In this document: one piece after another, positions 36,480 through 45,286 of the stretch | Position numbering within the stretch: position 1 is the stretch's first letter | Layout: each line of letters begins with the position of its first letter | From: Mogibacterium sp. | GTDB taxonomy: Bacteria; Bacillota; Clostridia; Peptostreptococcales; Anaerovoracaceae | Direction: 5' to 3' | Assembly: GCA_017404265.1 (NCBI GenBank) | Contig: JAFRCS010000002.1 | Coordinates: forward strand, 1 to 48,186 | DNA: 48,186 nt | Translations under genes and position numbers: made by a program | The notes under the pieces: model-generated | What the model was told of the DNA's origin: nothing | What the model saw: only the letters and a program-made list of their open reading frames with translations | Database searches by the model: none

Positions 36480-36508
36480 AATAAAAGAGGGCGGGTTTGC
36501 CGCCCTCT
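36480..36508 (-). terminator. Intrinsic terminator of the PBP1A gene
   Basis: Nine-pair stem AGAGGGCGG / CCGCCCTCT (loop GTTTG) with a T-rich tail on the minus strand (TTTTATTATAAAAATC). Confidence 0.88.
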
Positions 36509-36548
36509 GTGCAGTGCATATAGCGATTCACATGCTTACGATTCGATA

Positions 36549-39500
36549 TCAATCACCTTTATATTTGAAATCGCCGTCACGCCAGCCCGGTTCGTATTCA
36601 TAATGCTCAGGCACATCTACTACCCAGACGTCTTTATATTCTGCAGGCGATACTTCTTCTTTATGATGTTCACCAGGTATCGTCTCATCCCAAGCTGGTT
36701 CATCAACAATCGTTTCACCGGTATCAGGATCCACATGAGTTACAGCATCATGATGTACAGTAGTTGATGGGTCATCCCATTCTTTATATTCCGCTTCTTT
36801 TTCAAGCTGTTTCTCCCAGTGTCCTTGTTCAGGTACTAGAACCTTATGACCCTCTCTTTCCCTGAGCCATTTTTCGTAAGCTTCTTTCTTGGCTTTTTCT
36901 TTGGCTTCCTTATCACTCCAGGAGGTGAGTCCGGTTTCTGTTCCGCTGGTGAAATACTCGCCGCCTTTACTAATGACATTTGAAGGCTGCGCCGCGTAGG
37001 AGCCTTCCTTGGCCTTAGGGATCTGGTTGATGATATTTCCCCAAAGACGCGCGGCTGTTGTTGACATGGATGACATCTCAACATTCTCATCTGTACCGAT
37101 CCACAGCGATGCTGCATAAGAAGGAGTGAATCCGTCGAACCAAATATCGTACTGGTCATTTGTGGTACCCGTCTTACCACCCGGAACTACATCGTAAACA
37201 GACATGTATCCGTTGGCCTTTACTACCGAACGGAGAACGTCAGTCATGATCCATGCAACGCCCTCATTAAGAGCTTCACTTTGCTGAGACTTGCCTTCAA
37301 GCAGAAGCTCGCCGTCTCGATCGAGTACCTTATAGTAGCAGATAGGGGTGTTGACTTTGCCGCCGCCCGGGAAGGACGCGTAAGCAAGCGCCATCTCGAG
37401 AGGCATTACACCTTCGGTCATGGCTCCAAGAGCCAGAGCGGCAGGGTTGACGTCATTGACCGGGTCGCTGGTGTCATCATCGACTGTGGACAGTCCGAAT
37501 TTCTTGAGCTGTGCTACGGAATAATCACTTCCTATCTGCAGTTCAAGTTTGACGGCACAAGTATTTATGGACTTCTGTATAGCAGTCTTGAATGTATTCT
37601 TGCCGGAGAAATGATGGTCAAAGTTGTTTGGCCAGTATCTGCCTTCGATTTTTGTCTTTTCGTCTTCGATAGAAGAGTGGACAGTAACATAATCTCCCCA
37701 GCCTTTTGTGCCTTGCTTGTCGATATGGAAGTCTGTGAATTTCCATTTCTGTCCTGAAGAAGCAAGCTCATAACTCTTCTGGAGCGCAGCTCCGTATACA
37801 GCAAGAGGCTTGATGGATGATCCAGGCTGACGCGGATTGAGTGATCTGTTGAGCATCTTCTGTCCGCCGAATTGGCGTCCGCCAACCATGGCTTTGACTT
37901 CACCGGTACCGACACCTACTATACTCATTGCTGCCTGCGGCTGACGCTGTCTAGGCGAGAGGGAATACGCGCTCTGCGTGATTATGACATCATTACCGCT
38001 GATCTTCAGCGCTCCTTCATAAAGAGGATCCTCAAAATATGACTTATCTATCACAACATTGCCTTGCAAATCGGCAGACTTGTATGCGGCAGGTATATTA
38101 AGATATCCGCCTGCGATAGAAAAGAGAGTATCGTTGTCATCATAGAAATAGTAGCTCTTGAACTCAAGGCTGTAATCGGTTCCTCCGTCGACTTCGGTTT
38201 CATAGATATGGAGCTTGTGATCTTTTACTATCGTTATGCTGCCGTCGTCGTTGACCTTAACATCACCTTCATCACCGCTGAGCTTGAAGTTTCCGTCTTC
38301 ATCAAAGTAGTTGCTGTACTTATAAAGGTTTATATGACCTTCTTCATTGAGCATGTTGCCTGCTGAGTCTGTTGAAGCCGTAACATAAGGGAAATTGCCC
38401 TCATCCTGGAACTCCTTGGCGATGACTTCCATGGCCGTGCTGTCTACAGTAGAGTAGATTTGGAGACCCTTTGTGTAAACCATACGTTCAGCACTCTCAT
38501 ATTCCATGCCGTACTGATCCATAAGATCTGCAATGATAGTATCCACAAGGTACTCGTTGAAATATGAGTAGATGCTGTTATTGGAAGCCAGATCAGGGTT
38601 GATGAAGTCATTCAGCTTTTTGTCATACACCTCGTCATACTGCTCTTGTGTTATGTACTTCTGGGAGAGCATGAGATCCAGAGTGAGCTGACGTCTGTCT
38701 CTGGCGAGGTCGTTTGTGACTACGCTGGTTGGCTCGGTTGCCACGACCTTTGAGTCGACTACATTCTGAGCTTCGCTTCCAAGTTTAAGCAGGGCATATG
38801 TGTCCGGAGACTGCGGAAGGGCAGCCAGAGCGGCGCATTCCACAAGATCCAGATCCTGAACTTTCTTTGAGAAGTATGTCTTTGCTGCGGCATTGACACC
38901 GTAACATCCATGTCCCAGATATATGGTGTTCAGATATGCTTCAATTATTTCCTGTTTGCTTAGAGAGTGTTCCAGCCTGCTGGCATAATACATCTCAAGC
39001 AGTTTTCGTTTGATGCTTCGTACGCTTTTGGTATCAGCAAGATAAACGTTACGTGCAAGCTGCTGGGTTATGGTACTGGTTCCGCTGATCTTTCCGCTTC
39101 CCGTGAAAGAGGAGAGAACTGCGCCTATCATTCGTGTCCAGTTGAAACCGTGGTGTTTCCAGAAAGTCTTGTCTTCGATCGCTATGAAAGAGTTGACCAG
39201 GTCCTCCGGCATGTCCTCATACTTGATGACTTTTCTGTTCTCCGTATAGAAGATGTTGTCGATCAACTCGCCTTCATCGTTATAGACCACTGAAGAAGTC
39301 GCTACAGCGGAGTATATATCCTTGTAGTCATATTTCGGAGCGACCGTAATGATAGCCAGAGCATATATAAGACCGGCAAGGACAAATACCATGCCGACAG
39401 CGACCATGTCGCCGAGCAGCTTAAGGAAACTGAACTTGTATTCCTTATTCTTGATGGTCTTGCCGTTTTTGATGTATGTCGCGCCCTGTGAAGGATCGTA

Positions 39501-40199
39501 GTCCTTGTTCTTCCGATAGAAAAGGGCATGCTTGATACTGCCTTTTGCTCTCTTAGTCTTTACTTTCTTTGATGATTTTTTCGGCTTCTTTGGTGACTTT
39601 GCAGGTGTCTGCTTAGCTGCAGCTGCAGTATCTTCAGTAACCGGTGTGGCAGAAGACTTCTTGCTTTTGGCTTTCTTCTTTTTCTTCTTCTTGGATGTGC
39701 TTTTCTGAGGATTTGTGTCCTTTATCTCAGGATCTTCAGTTTTTTTGACTTCAGATTCTTTGGCTTCAGTTCCTGGATCTTCGGCAACACTATCCTTCGG
39801 CTTTATATCTTCGGCCTTTATATCCTCAGGCTTTTTATCTTCAGGCTTCTTAGCCTTGGATTTCTTGTTCTTAGACTTTCTGATCTTGGCCTGCCTGACT
39901 TCTTCGCTTACATCTTTGACATCCGGTTCTTTAGGAGCGTCGTTGCCTGTGCCGGAAGGCTCTCCTTTATTGGCGGTAGTTGTTTCCTGTGTTTCATTTT
40001 TCTCTATGATCTTTTTGAAATCAGGGGAGTCTACCTCTTTCCAATAGAAAGAACGCGCGGCCGTCATTTTGGTCGTGTTCTTCTCGTTGAGATATGGGCT
40101 GTAATCAGCTGATAACTCATCAACGGGATCTTCAAACTTTGAAAGAAAGTCGTCGATCTCGCGCTGTGTTTCAGACCGCTTGTCCAAATCAGACCTCAT
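36549..40199 (-). CDS. Class A penicillin-binding protein (PBP1A type) with long charged tails
   Basis: 1216 residues, far above the usual 650-900. Order: cytoplasmic N-terminus of about 255 residues rich in Lys, Glu and Pro (4 five-residue repeats around 117-136 and a run of seven Lys near 170); membrane helix about 262-286; GT51 glycosyltransferase with IEDKTFWKHHG (Glu342) and GTSTITQQLARN (373-384); a beta-rich insert about 600-745; transpeptidase with SSIK (Ser794, Lys797), SIN (877-879) and KTG (1009-1011); then a tail from about 1090 that is Lys/Glu-helical and ends in a His/Trp/Asp-rich stretch (VHHDAVTHVD, EHHKEE, VWVVDVPEHYEYEPGW). It polymerises and cross-links peptidoglycan. AGGAGG precedes the ATG. 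Confidence 0.93.
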   Translation of the reverse strand: MRSDLDKRSETQREIDDFLSKFEDPVDELSADYSPYLNEKNTTKMTAARSFYWKEVDSPDFKKIIEKNETQETTTANKGEPSGTGNDAPKEPDVKDVSEEVRQAKIRKSKNKKSKAKKPEDKKPEDIKAEDIKPKDSVAEDPGTEAKESEVKKTEDPEIKDTNPQKSTSKKKKKKKAKSKKSSATPVTEDTAAAAKQTPAKSPKKPKKSSKKVKTKRAKGSIKHALFYRKNKDYDPSQGATYIKNGKTIKNKEYKFSFLKLLGDMVAVGMVFVLAGLIYALAIITVAPKYDYKDIYSAVATSSVVYNDEGELIDNIFYTENRKVIKYEDMPEDLVNSFIAIEDKTFWKHHGFNWTRMIGAVLSSFTGSGKISGTSTITQQLARNVYLADTKSVRSIKRKLLEMYYASRLEHSLSKQEIIEAYLNTIYLGHGCYGVNAAAKTYFSKKVQDLDLVECAALAALPQSPDTYALLKLGSEAQNVVDSKVVATEPTSVVTNDLARDRRQLTLDLMLSQKYITQEQYDEVYDKKLNDFINPDLASNNSIYSYFNEYLVDTIIADLMDQYGMEYESAERMVYTKGLQIYSTVDSTAMEVIAKEFQDEGNFPYVTASTDSAGNMLNEEGHINLYKYSNYFDEDGNFKLSGDEGDVKVNDDGSITIVKDHKLHIYETEVDGGTDYSLEFKSYYFYDDNDTLFSIAGGYLNIPAAYKSADLQGNVVIDKSYFEDPLYEGALKISGNDVIITQSAYSLSPRQRQPQAAMSIVGVGTGEVKAMVGGRQFGGQKMLNRSLNPRQPGSSIKPLAVYGAALQKSYELASSGQKWKFTDFHIDKQGTKGWGDYVTVHSSIEDEKTKIEGRYWPNNFDHHFSGKNTFKTAIQKSINTCAVKLELQIGSDYSVAQLKKFGLSTVDDDTSDPVNDVNPAALALGAMTEGVMPLEMALAYASFPGGGKVNTPICYYKVLDRDGELLLEGKSQQSEALNEGVAWIMTDVLRSVVKANGYMSVYDVVPGGKTGTTNDQYDIWFDGFTPSYAASLWIGTDENVEMSSMSTTAARLWGNIINQIPKAKEGSYAAQPSNVISKGGEYFTSGTETGLTSWSDKEAKEKAKKEAYEKWLREREGHKVLVPEQGHWEKQLEKEAEYKEWDDPSTTVHHDAVTHVDPDTGETIVDEPAWDETIPGEHHKEEVSPAEYKDVWVVDVPEHYEYEPGWRDGDFKYKGD
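39794..39853. repeat. Four imperfect 15-bp tandem repeats inside the PBP1A gene
   Basis: Units of 15 bp of the type CTTCGGCTTTATAT / CCTCAGGCTTTTTAT stand in a row and encode, on the minus strand, repeats of about KPEDK-KPEDI-KAEDI-KPKDS in the cytoplasmic tail. The period is a multiple of three, so copy number could change without breaking the frame. Confidence 0.7.
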
Positions 40200-40236
40200 C
40201 GTATTCCTCCTAAAAAAGTGTGGATGTCAATTATTG

Positions 40237-40245
40237 ATTTTACCA
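40237..40245 (-). promoter_or_regulatory. Candidate extended -10 promoter of PBP1A gene
   Basis: TGGTAAAAT on the minus strand in the 57-base gap after the M20C-like gene; the -35 region (TTTAAG, 17 bases away) is poor. The gene may be read from here and from the upstream gene. Confidence 0.45.
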
Positions 40246-40256
40246 TATAGCAATTA

Positions 40257-41738
40257 TTACTTAAAGATTGAAGTGTTGCCTTTGCCCTTGATATAGCAGA
40301 GTATGACGTTGGCAACCCTGGCAGCATTTGAGTTCTTTGTTCTTATATGAATAATATCCGCCTTGCCATTCTTTTCAGCAAGATAAGAACAAGGAGTGAA
40401 GAAGTTATCCGTCTCTGACTCCAGGCTCACGTCAGCTGCAACATTCTTGGTGACATTCTCATAAGTGCTGCGGAAGGTACGGGCCAGAGAATCTTTTTCA
40501 TTTATAAAAGCCTCAGTGTAATCAGTCTGAACATATCCGCACTCGTAAAGCTCTACAGCTGCCTTGTTGTCGTTTGCGATCCTGTCAGTAAACCGGTCAT
40601 TGACACCTTGTGTAATCACCGTGATCCGGATGCTGTCATCAGCCGCATACAAACCGGTAAGACAGTTTATACCGTAAACCTCTCCGGCTTCCTTGCCTTC
40701 TGGAATGGCATCGCTATCAGAGTATTTATAAGAACCGCTGGTTACTGTATAAAGGATGCCGGTAAGTTTGTCTGTGGTTTCGGCAGTATATACCGTTTCA
40801 GGCATGGCCTCTTCATCTTCTATGATCTCATACTCATATTTTAGATCCTCATAGTTATCTCTGTAAGCTTTGTCCCAGGCCTTTATACGTTTATCTATAT
40901 ATCCCGTGAAAGAACTGAGATTATATGAATTGAGGACAATAGTGACATCCAGTGATACAGGATACATGTTGCCGTTGTTGCCTATGCTGACTTCTGCGAC
41001 CCTGCAGTCGACAGATTTGCTTTTGAGCCTGCTAAGAAGACTGCTCAGGGCAGATATAGGGTCAGGACGCTTGTTGATACCAGGTCCGATGACGCCCGAA
41101 TCAATGCCTGTAATGGAGATCCTGACAGCTGTATCGCAAGGGTTTTCTTCACGTTCTGCAGGTATTGTTACCTCAGAAAATCTCTGCTGGAAAGATCCGG
41201 TCGATATATAGTTGGAAGAACCTTTATCAAGATATATGACTTTGGTCTTAGAGGATATCAGCTTTTTGCTTATGCCTTTGTAGCCTTTAGCAAGTCCTTG
41301 CTCATCATTGAAGAAAACAACGGTCCTGCGGCCCGCTTCGACATCGGATATTGCTATAGCTGCAGCAGCGGCCAGCACACGTGCGTTGTCGACAGCAGTC
41401 TCGTAGTTCATGCTCACTGCGATAAGGGTAGGGGAAAAGTTCTTCTTGCGTCCGGTTGCAGGCTTATCGAAGATTATGTTGCCGTGCTTGTCTTCCTTGT
41501 ATTCCAGAGAATGACTGTCTGCCCATTGTTTTATGAAATCAGATAGTGCCTGCTGATCCGCGAAGCCGCCTTCCTCAGACTCTCCGACATCTTCTATAGC
41601 TGTCCTCATTTCCGAATAAGCCTCTTTGTCGAGCAGCGCGGTCCTGTTCGAATTGTATATGGATATTCCCGCAGCTGCGGCTGCGATCAAAATAATTACA
41701 AGTATGAGGATTTTGTACCTGCTCAGCGTTTTGCCCAT
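40257..41738 (-). CDS. Membrane-anchored protein resembling an inactivated M20C dipeptidase
   Basis: 493 residues. A basic start and membrane helix (residues about 10-27) are followed by a soluble domain that follows the order of PepD/M20C aminoacyl-histidine dipeptidases: SDFIKQWADSHSLEYKEDKHGNIIFDKPAT, then AVDNARVLAAAAAIAI (usual ADNG...A.A), FFNDEQGLAKGYKG (usual DEE.G..GAKG), VIYLDKGSSNYISTG (usual INLDSE..G), and GIDSGVIGPGINKRPDPISALSSLL (usual HSG..I..GR.NA). The HxD metal motif reads VSMNYE and the Glu pair is reduced, so peptidase activity is probably lost. The outside location is inferred. The start is ATG 41738, with GAGG upstream; ATG-like codon 41759 is less likely. It lies just upstream of the PBP1A gene on the same strand. 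Confidence 0.68.
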   Translation of the reverse strand: MGKTLSRYKILILVIILIAAAAAGISIYNSNRTALLDKEAYSEMRTAIEDVGESEEGGFADQQALSDFIKQWADSHSLEYKEDKHGNIIFDKPATGRKKNFSPTLIAVSMNYETAVDNARVLAAAAAIAISDVEAGRRTVVFFNDEQGLAKGYKGISKKLISSKTKVIYLDKGSSNYISTGSFQQRFSEVTIPAEREENPCDTAVRISITGIDSGVIGPGINKRPDPISALSSLLSRLKSKSVDCRVAEVSIGNNGNMYPVSLDVTIVLNSYNLSSFTGYIDKRIKAWDKAYRDNYEDLKYEYEIIEDEEAMPETVYTAETTDKLTGILYTVTSGSYKYSDSDAIPEGKEAGEVYGINCLTGLYAADDSIRITVITQGVNDRFTDRIANDNKAAVELYECGYVQTDYTEAFINEKDSLARTFRSTYENVTKNVAADVSLESETDNFFTPCSYLAEKNGKADIIHIRTKNSNAARVANVILCYIKGKGNTSIFK

Positions 41739-41776
41739 AATTAGCCTCACTATGAACACATAATATTACATTGAAT

Positions 41777-41782
41777 ATTATA
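41777..41782 (-). promoter_or_regulatory. Candidate -10 of the M20C-like gene
   Basis: TATAAT on the minus strand, about 39 bases before the start codon. The upstream region is AT-rich without a clear -35. The 209-base gap here holds this promoter and that of rpmB on the other strand. Confidence 0.4.
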
Positions 41783-41865
41783 CTCTTATAAAAAGTTGAA
41801 TAAAATGTTGAATTTAAAGAAGAAAAGGGATATATAAAGCATTGAAAAATGAGCAAAAAAAGTGC

Positions 41866-41895
41866 TTGCATTTTGAGAGATGCTTGTGTTAGTAT
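41866..41895 (+). promoter_or_regulatory. Candidate promoter of rpmB
   Basis: TTGCAT (41866-41871), 18 bases, then TGTTAGTAT (extended -10; hexamer 41890-41895, 4 of 6 matches). Confidence 0.55.
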
Positions 41896-41900
41896 TACAA

Positions 41901-41918
41901 GGCTTGCGAAAGCGGGCT
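41901..41918 (+). promoter_or_regulatory. Stem-loop with GAAA tetraloop in rpmB leader
   Basis: GGCTTGC-GAAA-GCGGGCT can form seven pairs (three of them G-U) closed by a GNRA-type tetraloop, about 14 bases before the AAGGAGGT ribosome site. It could be a protein-binding leader element; no known leader family is claimed. Confidence 0.4.
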
Positions 41919-41947
41919 AAACAAGAAACTACAAGGAGGTGCGGCAA

Positions 41948-42139
41948 ATGTCCAGAAAATGTGAAGTATGCGGCAAGGGTCAGACATCGGGAAATACTGT
42001 TTCTCACTCCAACATCCATACAAAAAGAAAATGGAACGCTAATATCCAGACCGTAAGGATCAACGATAACGGCAGAGTAAGAAAAGCTTCCGTATGCACA
42101 AGCTGCCTCAGATCGGGCAAGGTAAACCGTGCCGTCTGA
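41948..42139 (+). CDS. rpmB: 50S ribosomal protein L28, zinc-binding type
   Basis: 63 residues. Two CxxC pairs (CEVCGKG at the start and CTSCLRSGKV near the end) make it the cysteine-containing, zinc-binding form. NTVSHSNIHTKRKWNANIQ is the family signature. The start ATG 41948 follows AAGGAGGT by seven bases. It is a single-gene unit with its own promoter and terminator, convergent to no gene. Confidence 0.97.
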   Translation: MSRKCEVCGKGQTSGNTVSHSNIHTKRKWNANIQTVRINDNGRVRKASVCTSCLRSGKVNRAV

Positions 42140-42162
42140 TCGAAGCATATCAAGAGGATGGT

Positions 42163-42190
42163 CTTGAGCGTTGAGCTCAAGGCTTTTTTC
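42163..42190 (+). terminator. Intrinsic terminator of rpmB
   Basis: CTTGAGC pairs with GCTCAAG (loop GTTGA), followed by GCTTTTTTC. Confidence 0.85.
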
Positions 42191-42218
42191 TTTATCAAAA
42201 AAATGCAATAATATAGAC

Positions 42219-42629
42219 ATGTCAGTGATAACAAGAAACAGTTACGGTGCAGTAGCCGTAAATAAGGTGGTGCTTGAGCGCATGATAATTGAGGACATGC
42301 TTGGCATGGACCGTCTTCTGATGCTCTCAAACAAGAAGGGCAAACCTATCAAGGAGAAACCTACACCTATAATCGATCCTGACTATTACGATGCTGTCGA
42401 AGTATCCGAAAAAAAGGGCGAAGTAAAAGTAAAAATCTATCTCGTGGTCAAATACGGGGGCAACATATCCAGGATCGCGGATAAAATATTTGAGGCGGTC
42501 GAGAAGGACTTTGGCATGCTGAGGCTTGAGAAGCCGCGTTCGATCAGCGTGAAAATAAGAGGAATAACAGGCGTGAACAGCGATGATATCGTCAAGCGCA
42601 ACATAGATATAGTGAGAAACAATGCCTGA
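42219..42629 (+). CDS. Asp23/Gls24 family protein
   Basis: 136 residues. The Asp23 fold is recognised from SYGAVAVNKVVLERM at the start, VKVKIYLVVKYGGNISRIADKIFEAVEKDF in the middle, and VSVKIRGI-type closing strand followed by a short tail. In Staphylococcus Asp23 sits at the membrane near the cell envelope; the version upstream of recG is common in Firmicutes (YloU) but its job is not settled. ATG 42219 has no ribosome site and follows a TAATAT box by four bases, so a leaderless mRNA is possible. The stop overlaps recG by eight bases. Confidence 0.85.
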   Translation: MSVITRNSYGAVAVNKVVLERMIIEDMLGMDRLLMLSNKKGKPIKEKPTPIIDPDYYDAVEVSEKKGEVKVKIYLVVKYGGNISRIADKIFEAVEKDFGMLRLEKPRSISVKIRGITGVNSDDIVKRNIDIVRNNA

Positions 42630-44679
42630 TCTTGGTTTACACGGATTCAATGATGATATCTGTTCTATCAGGGGCGTAGGCGCCAAAAAGAAAGAGCAGC
42701 TGTCAGCGGCAGGTATCGAGACCATAGGAGACCTGCTTTCTTATTATCCCGTAAAGTACAAGGACAGAAGGTCGGTAATACGCGCAATGGACGCAGTGAC
42801 CGACAGGGACAGCCTGACCAGCGGAAGGCTCATAAAAGCGCAGCTAAGAAACCTTTCGGGAGGACGCTCAATAACGGAGTGTACACTGAGAGATGACAGC
42901 TGTGTTTTTTACGCGGTGTTCTTCAACATGCCGTATCTTCGCAAAATGCTGGATGTCGGCTCGGAATATGTCATATTCGGACGCATGAGGATAAGGAACG
43001 GCGCCAGAGTGTGGACCAATCCGGAATTCAGCAAAGCCGGCGGCGAGCGGGATGTAAGAGGAATACTTCCGGTATACAGACATTCCGCAGGACTCACAGA
43101 TGCCACTCTGAGAAAGTGGATAAGGGAAGCCCTTGATACAACAGATCTCGACACGGACTGGCTGGGCAAAGACATAATAGAAGAAAGAAGACTATGCGGT
43201 CAGGAATACGCTTACCGTAATATCCACTTCCCTGAAAATGAGCATCACTATAAAGCGGCCAGATACAGGCTTATATATGAAAAGCACCTTATGTATCAGC
43301 TTGCGGTGAGGATGAATAATGCTGATCTGGATGACGGACAGACCGATTCTTCGGTCCCGGAGACTGACATGGAGGCTTTCTATACAGGATTGCCTTTTGA
43401 ACTGACGGAAGGCCAGACGAAATGCATCGATGAGATAATGTCTGATCTCAGCAGCAGGAGGAGCATGAACCGCCTTGTACAGGGCGATGTAGGCTGTGGC
43501 AAGACCGTAGTCGCGGAGGCCGCCATGTATAGATGCGCCAAGTCCGGTCTTCAGTCCGCCATGATGGCACCGACGGAGATACTGGCGAGGCAGCATTACG
43601 AGAGCATAAGCAGGGATCTTTCATGCTACGGCATACGCTGCGGCCTTCTGGTGAGCGGCATGAAGACTTCAGAGAGAAGGGCTGTCATAGATGATACCGC
43701 TTCCGGAAAAACAGACGTGCTTATCGGCACTCATGCCCTGATACAAAAGGATGTACAATTTAAAGATCTGGCTCTGGTAATAACAGATGAGCAGCACAGA
43801 TTCGGTGTTGCACAGCGTAAGTCCTTTGTAAACAAAGGGAGAGGAGTCAATGTCTGTGTGATGAGCGCAACGCCTATACCACGCACACTGGCAGCAACTG
43901 TATTCGGCGACATGGACTTCAGCATAATAAGATCGATGCCTAAGGACAGGAAAAAGATAATCACAAGATCTCTGGACGCAAAGACCAGGGAACGCGCATA
44001 CATCGATCTGGGCCGCGAACTCGAAAAGGGCGGCCGGGCTTATGTCATAGCTCCCAGTATCGATTCAGATGATGAGGACCTGTACTCGGTACAGAAACTC
44101 TTTGAGGAGATAAAAGAGAAATATCCCGGATACAAAGCCGCTTTGCTTCACGGCAGGCTTTCAAGCGAAGAAAAGTCCTCCATCATGGAAGCCTTTAAAG
44201 AGGGCAGAGTGCAGATACTGGTATCTACTATCGTCATAGAGGTGGGCATCGATGTTCCTGAAGCGACAGTGATAATTATAGAAAACAGTGAAAGATTCGG
44301 ACTTGCTCAGATGCACCAGCTGAGGGGAAGAGTGGGCAGAAGCAGCAGGCAGTCATATTGCTATGTGATCAATTACAGCAACTCTGAAACGGCAGTCGCC
44401 AGAGCAAAGGCCATGTCGGAGATAAGCGATGGTTTTGAGATTAGCGAGGCGGATTACGAATTAAGAGGCCCCGGAGATATAATGGGAACGTTGCAGTCCG
44501 GCGCAGCGTCCACGGATATACTGCTTCTTTCAAGATATACAGACATATTAGAGAATGCCATAAGCGATGCCGACAGGATCATGGAAGAATACCTTACCGG
44601 AAACTGCCTTACGGATGTAAGATATGCGTATGAAAGCATGATGCACCAGGAAACGACTGACAATTCAAAAATAATTTAG
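42622..44679 (+). CDS. recG: ATP-dependent DNA helicase RecG
   Basis: 685 residues. RecG remodels stalled forks and branched DNA. The N-terminal wedge/OB domain is followed by the helicase: Walker A VQGDVGCGKTVVAEAA, DEQHRFGVAQR, SATPIPRTLAAT, and lobe 2 with ATVIIIENSERFGLAQMHQLRGRVGRS and the TRG-like C-terminus. HHH-type IRGVGAKKKEQLSAAGIETIGDLL opens the protein. It overlaps the upstream gene by eight bases, and rsmD follows after four bases. Confidence 0.96.
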   Translation: MPDLGLHGFNDDICSIRGVGAKKKEQLSAAGIETIGDLLSYYPVKYKDRRSVIRAMDAVTDRDSLTSGRLIKAQLRNLSGGRSITECTLRDDSCVFYAVFFNMPYLRKMLDVGSEYVIFGRMRIRNGARVWTNPEFSKAGGERDVRGILPVYRHSAGLTDATLRKWIREALDTTDLDTDWLGKDIIEERRLCGQEYAYRNIHFPENEHHYKAARYRLIYEKHLMYQLAVRMNNADLDDGQTDSSVPETDMEAFYTGLPFELTEGQTKCIDEIMSDLSSRRSMNRLVQGDVGCGKTVVAEAAMYRCAKSGLQSAMMAPTEILARQHYESISRDLSCYGIRCGLLVSGMKTSERRAVIDDTASGKTDVLIGTHALIQKDVQFKDLALVITDEQHRFGVAQRKSFVNKGRGVNVCVMSATPIPRTLAATVFGDMDFSIIRSMPKDRKKIITRSLDAKTRERAYIDLGRELEKGGRAYVIAPSIDSDDEDLYSVQKLFEEIKEKYPGYKAALLHGRLSSEEKSSIMEAFKEGRVQILVSTIVIEVGIDVPEATVIIIENSERFGLAQMHQLRGRVGRSSRQSYCYVINYSNSETAVARAKAMSEISDGFEISEADYELRGPGDIMGTLQSGAASTDILLLSRYTDILENAISDADRIMEEYLTGNCLTDVRYAYESMMHQETTDNSKII

Positions 44680-44683
44680 AACA

Positions 44684-45238
44684 ATGAAGATAACATCAGG
44701 AAGATACAAATACAGAAATATAGAGGTTCCAAAGGGCATAAGGCCGACCACGGAAAAAGTGCGCGAGGCTGTATTCAGCATGATAAACGCATGGATACCG
44801 GATGCAGAAGTGCTTGATCTGTTTGCGGGAAGCGGCGCTATGGGTCTGGAAGCGCTCTCAAGAGGAGCCGCAAGATGCACATTTGTAGAGTCGAACAGGC
44901 AGAATCAGAAGGTGCTGCTGGCCAATATAGACAATTGTGGGGCAGGAGAAGTTTCAAGGCTTATAGCCAGAGATTTCACCGCGGCGCTGGCTGAACTGGC
45001 CGGAGGAGGAAAAAGAAGCAGATTTGACGTAGTCATCATAGATCCACCGTATGAAAAGACAGATTATTATGACACCGCGCTGCAGCTCCTGCAGGATTAT
45101 GAGCTGATCGATGATGCGACAATAGTTGTATGCGAGCATTTATACGATAATAAATTATTAGATACTTATGGTAATCTGCAAAAAATCAAAGAAAAGAAGT
45201 ACGGAACCATAGGTGTTGATGTATTTAACATATTGTAA
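44684..45238 (+). CDS. rsmD: 16S rRNA (guanine966-N2)-methyltransferase
   Basis: 184 residues. Family signatures: MKITSGRYKYRNIEVPKG, RPTTEKVREAVFSMI, VLDLFAGSGAMGLEALSRGA for SAM binding, and VIIDPPYEKTDYY (the DPPY active site). It sits four bases after recG with no Shine-Dalgarno sequence before the ATG, so translational coupling or a leaderless start is needed. coaD follows, the standard rsmD-coaD order. Confidence 0.95.
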   Translation: MKITSGRYKYRNIEVPKGIRPTTEKVREAVFSMINAWIPDAEVLDLFAGSGAMGLEALSRGAARCTFVESNRQNQKVLLANIDNCGAGEVSRLIARDFTAALAELAGGGKRSRFDVVIIDPPYEKTDYYDTALQLLQDYELIDDATIVVCEHLYDNKLLDTYGNLQKIKEKKYGTIGVDVFNIL

Positions 45239-45261
45239 ATGTAAAACACTTTTGGTAGTAT
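45233..45261 (+). promoter_or_regulatory. Promoter of coaD
   Basis: TTGTAA (45233-45238, overlapping the rsmD stop), 17 bases, then extended -10 TGGTAGTAT (hexamer 45256-45261). Confidence 0.6.
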
Positions 45262-45286
45262 TTGTTAGAAGCGGGAGACCATATAT

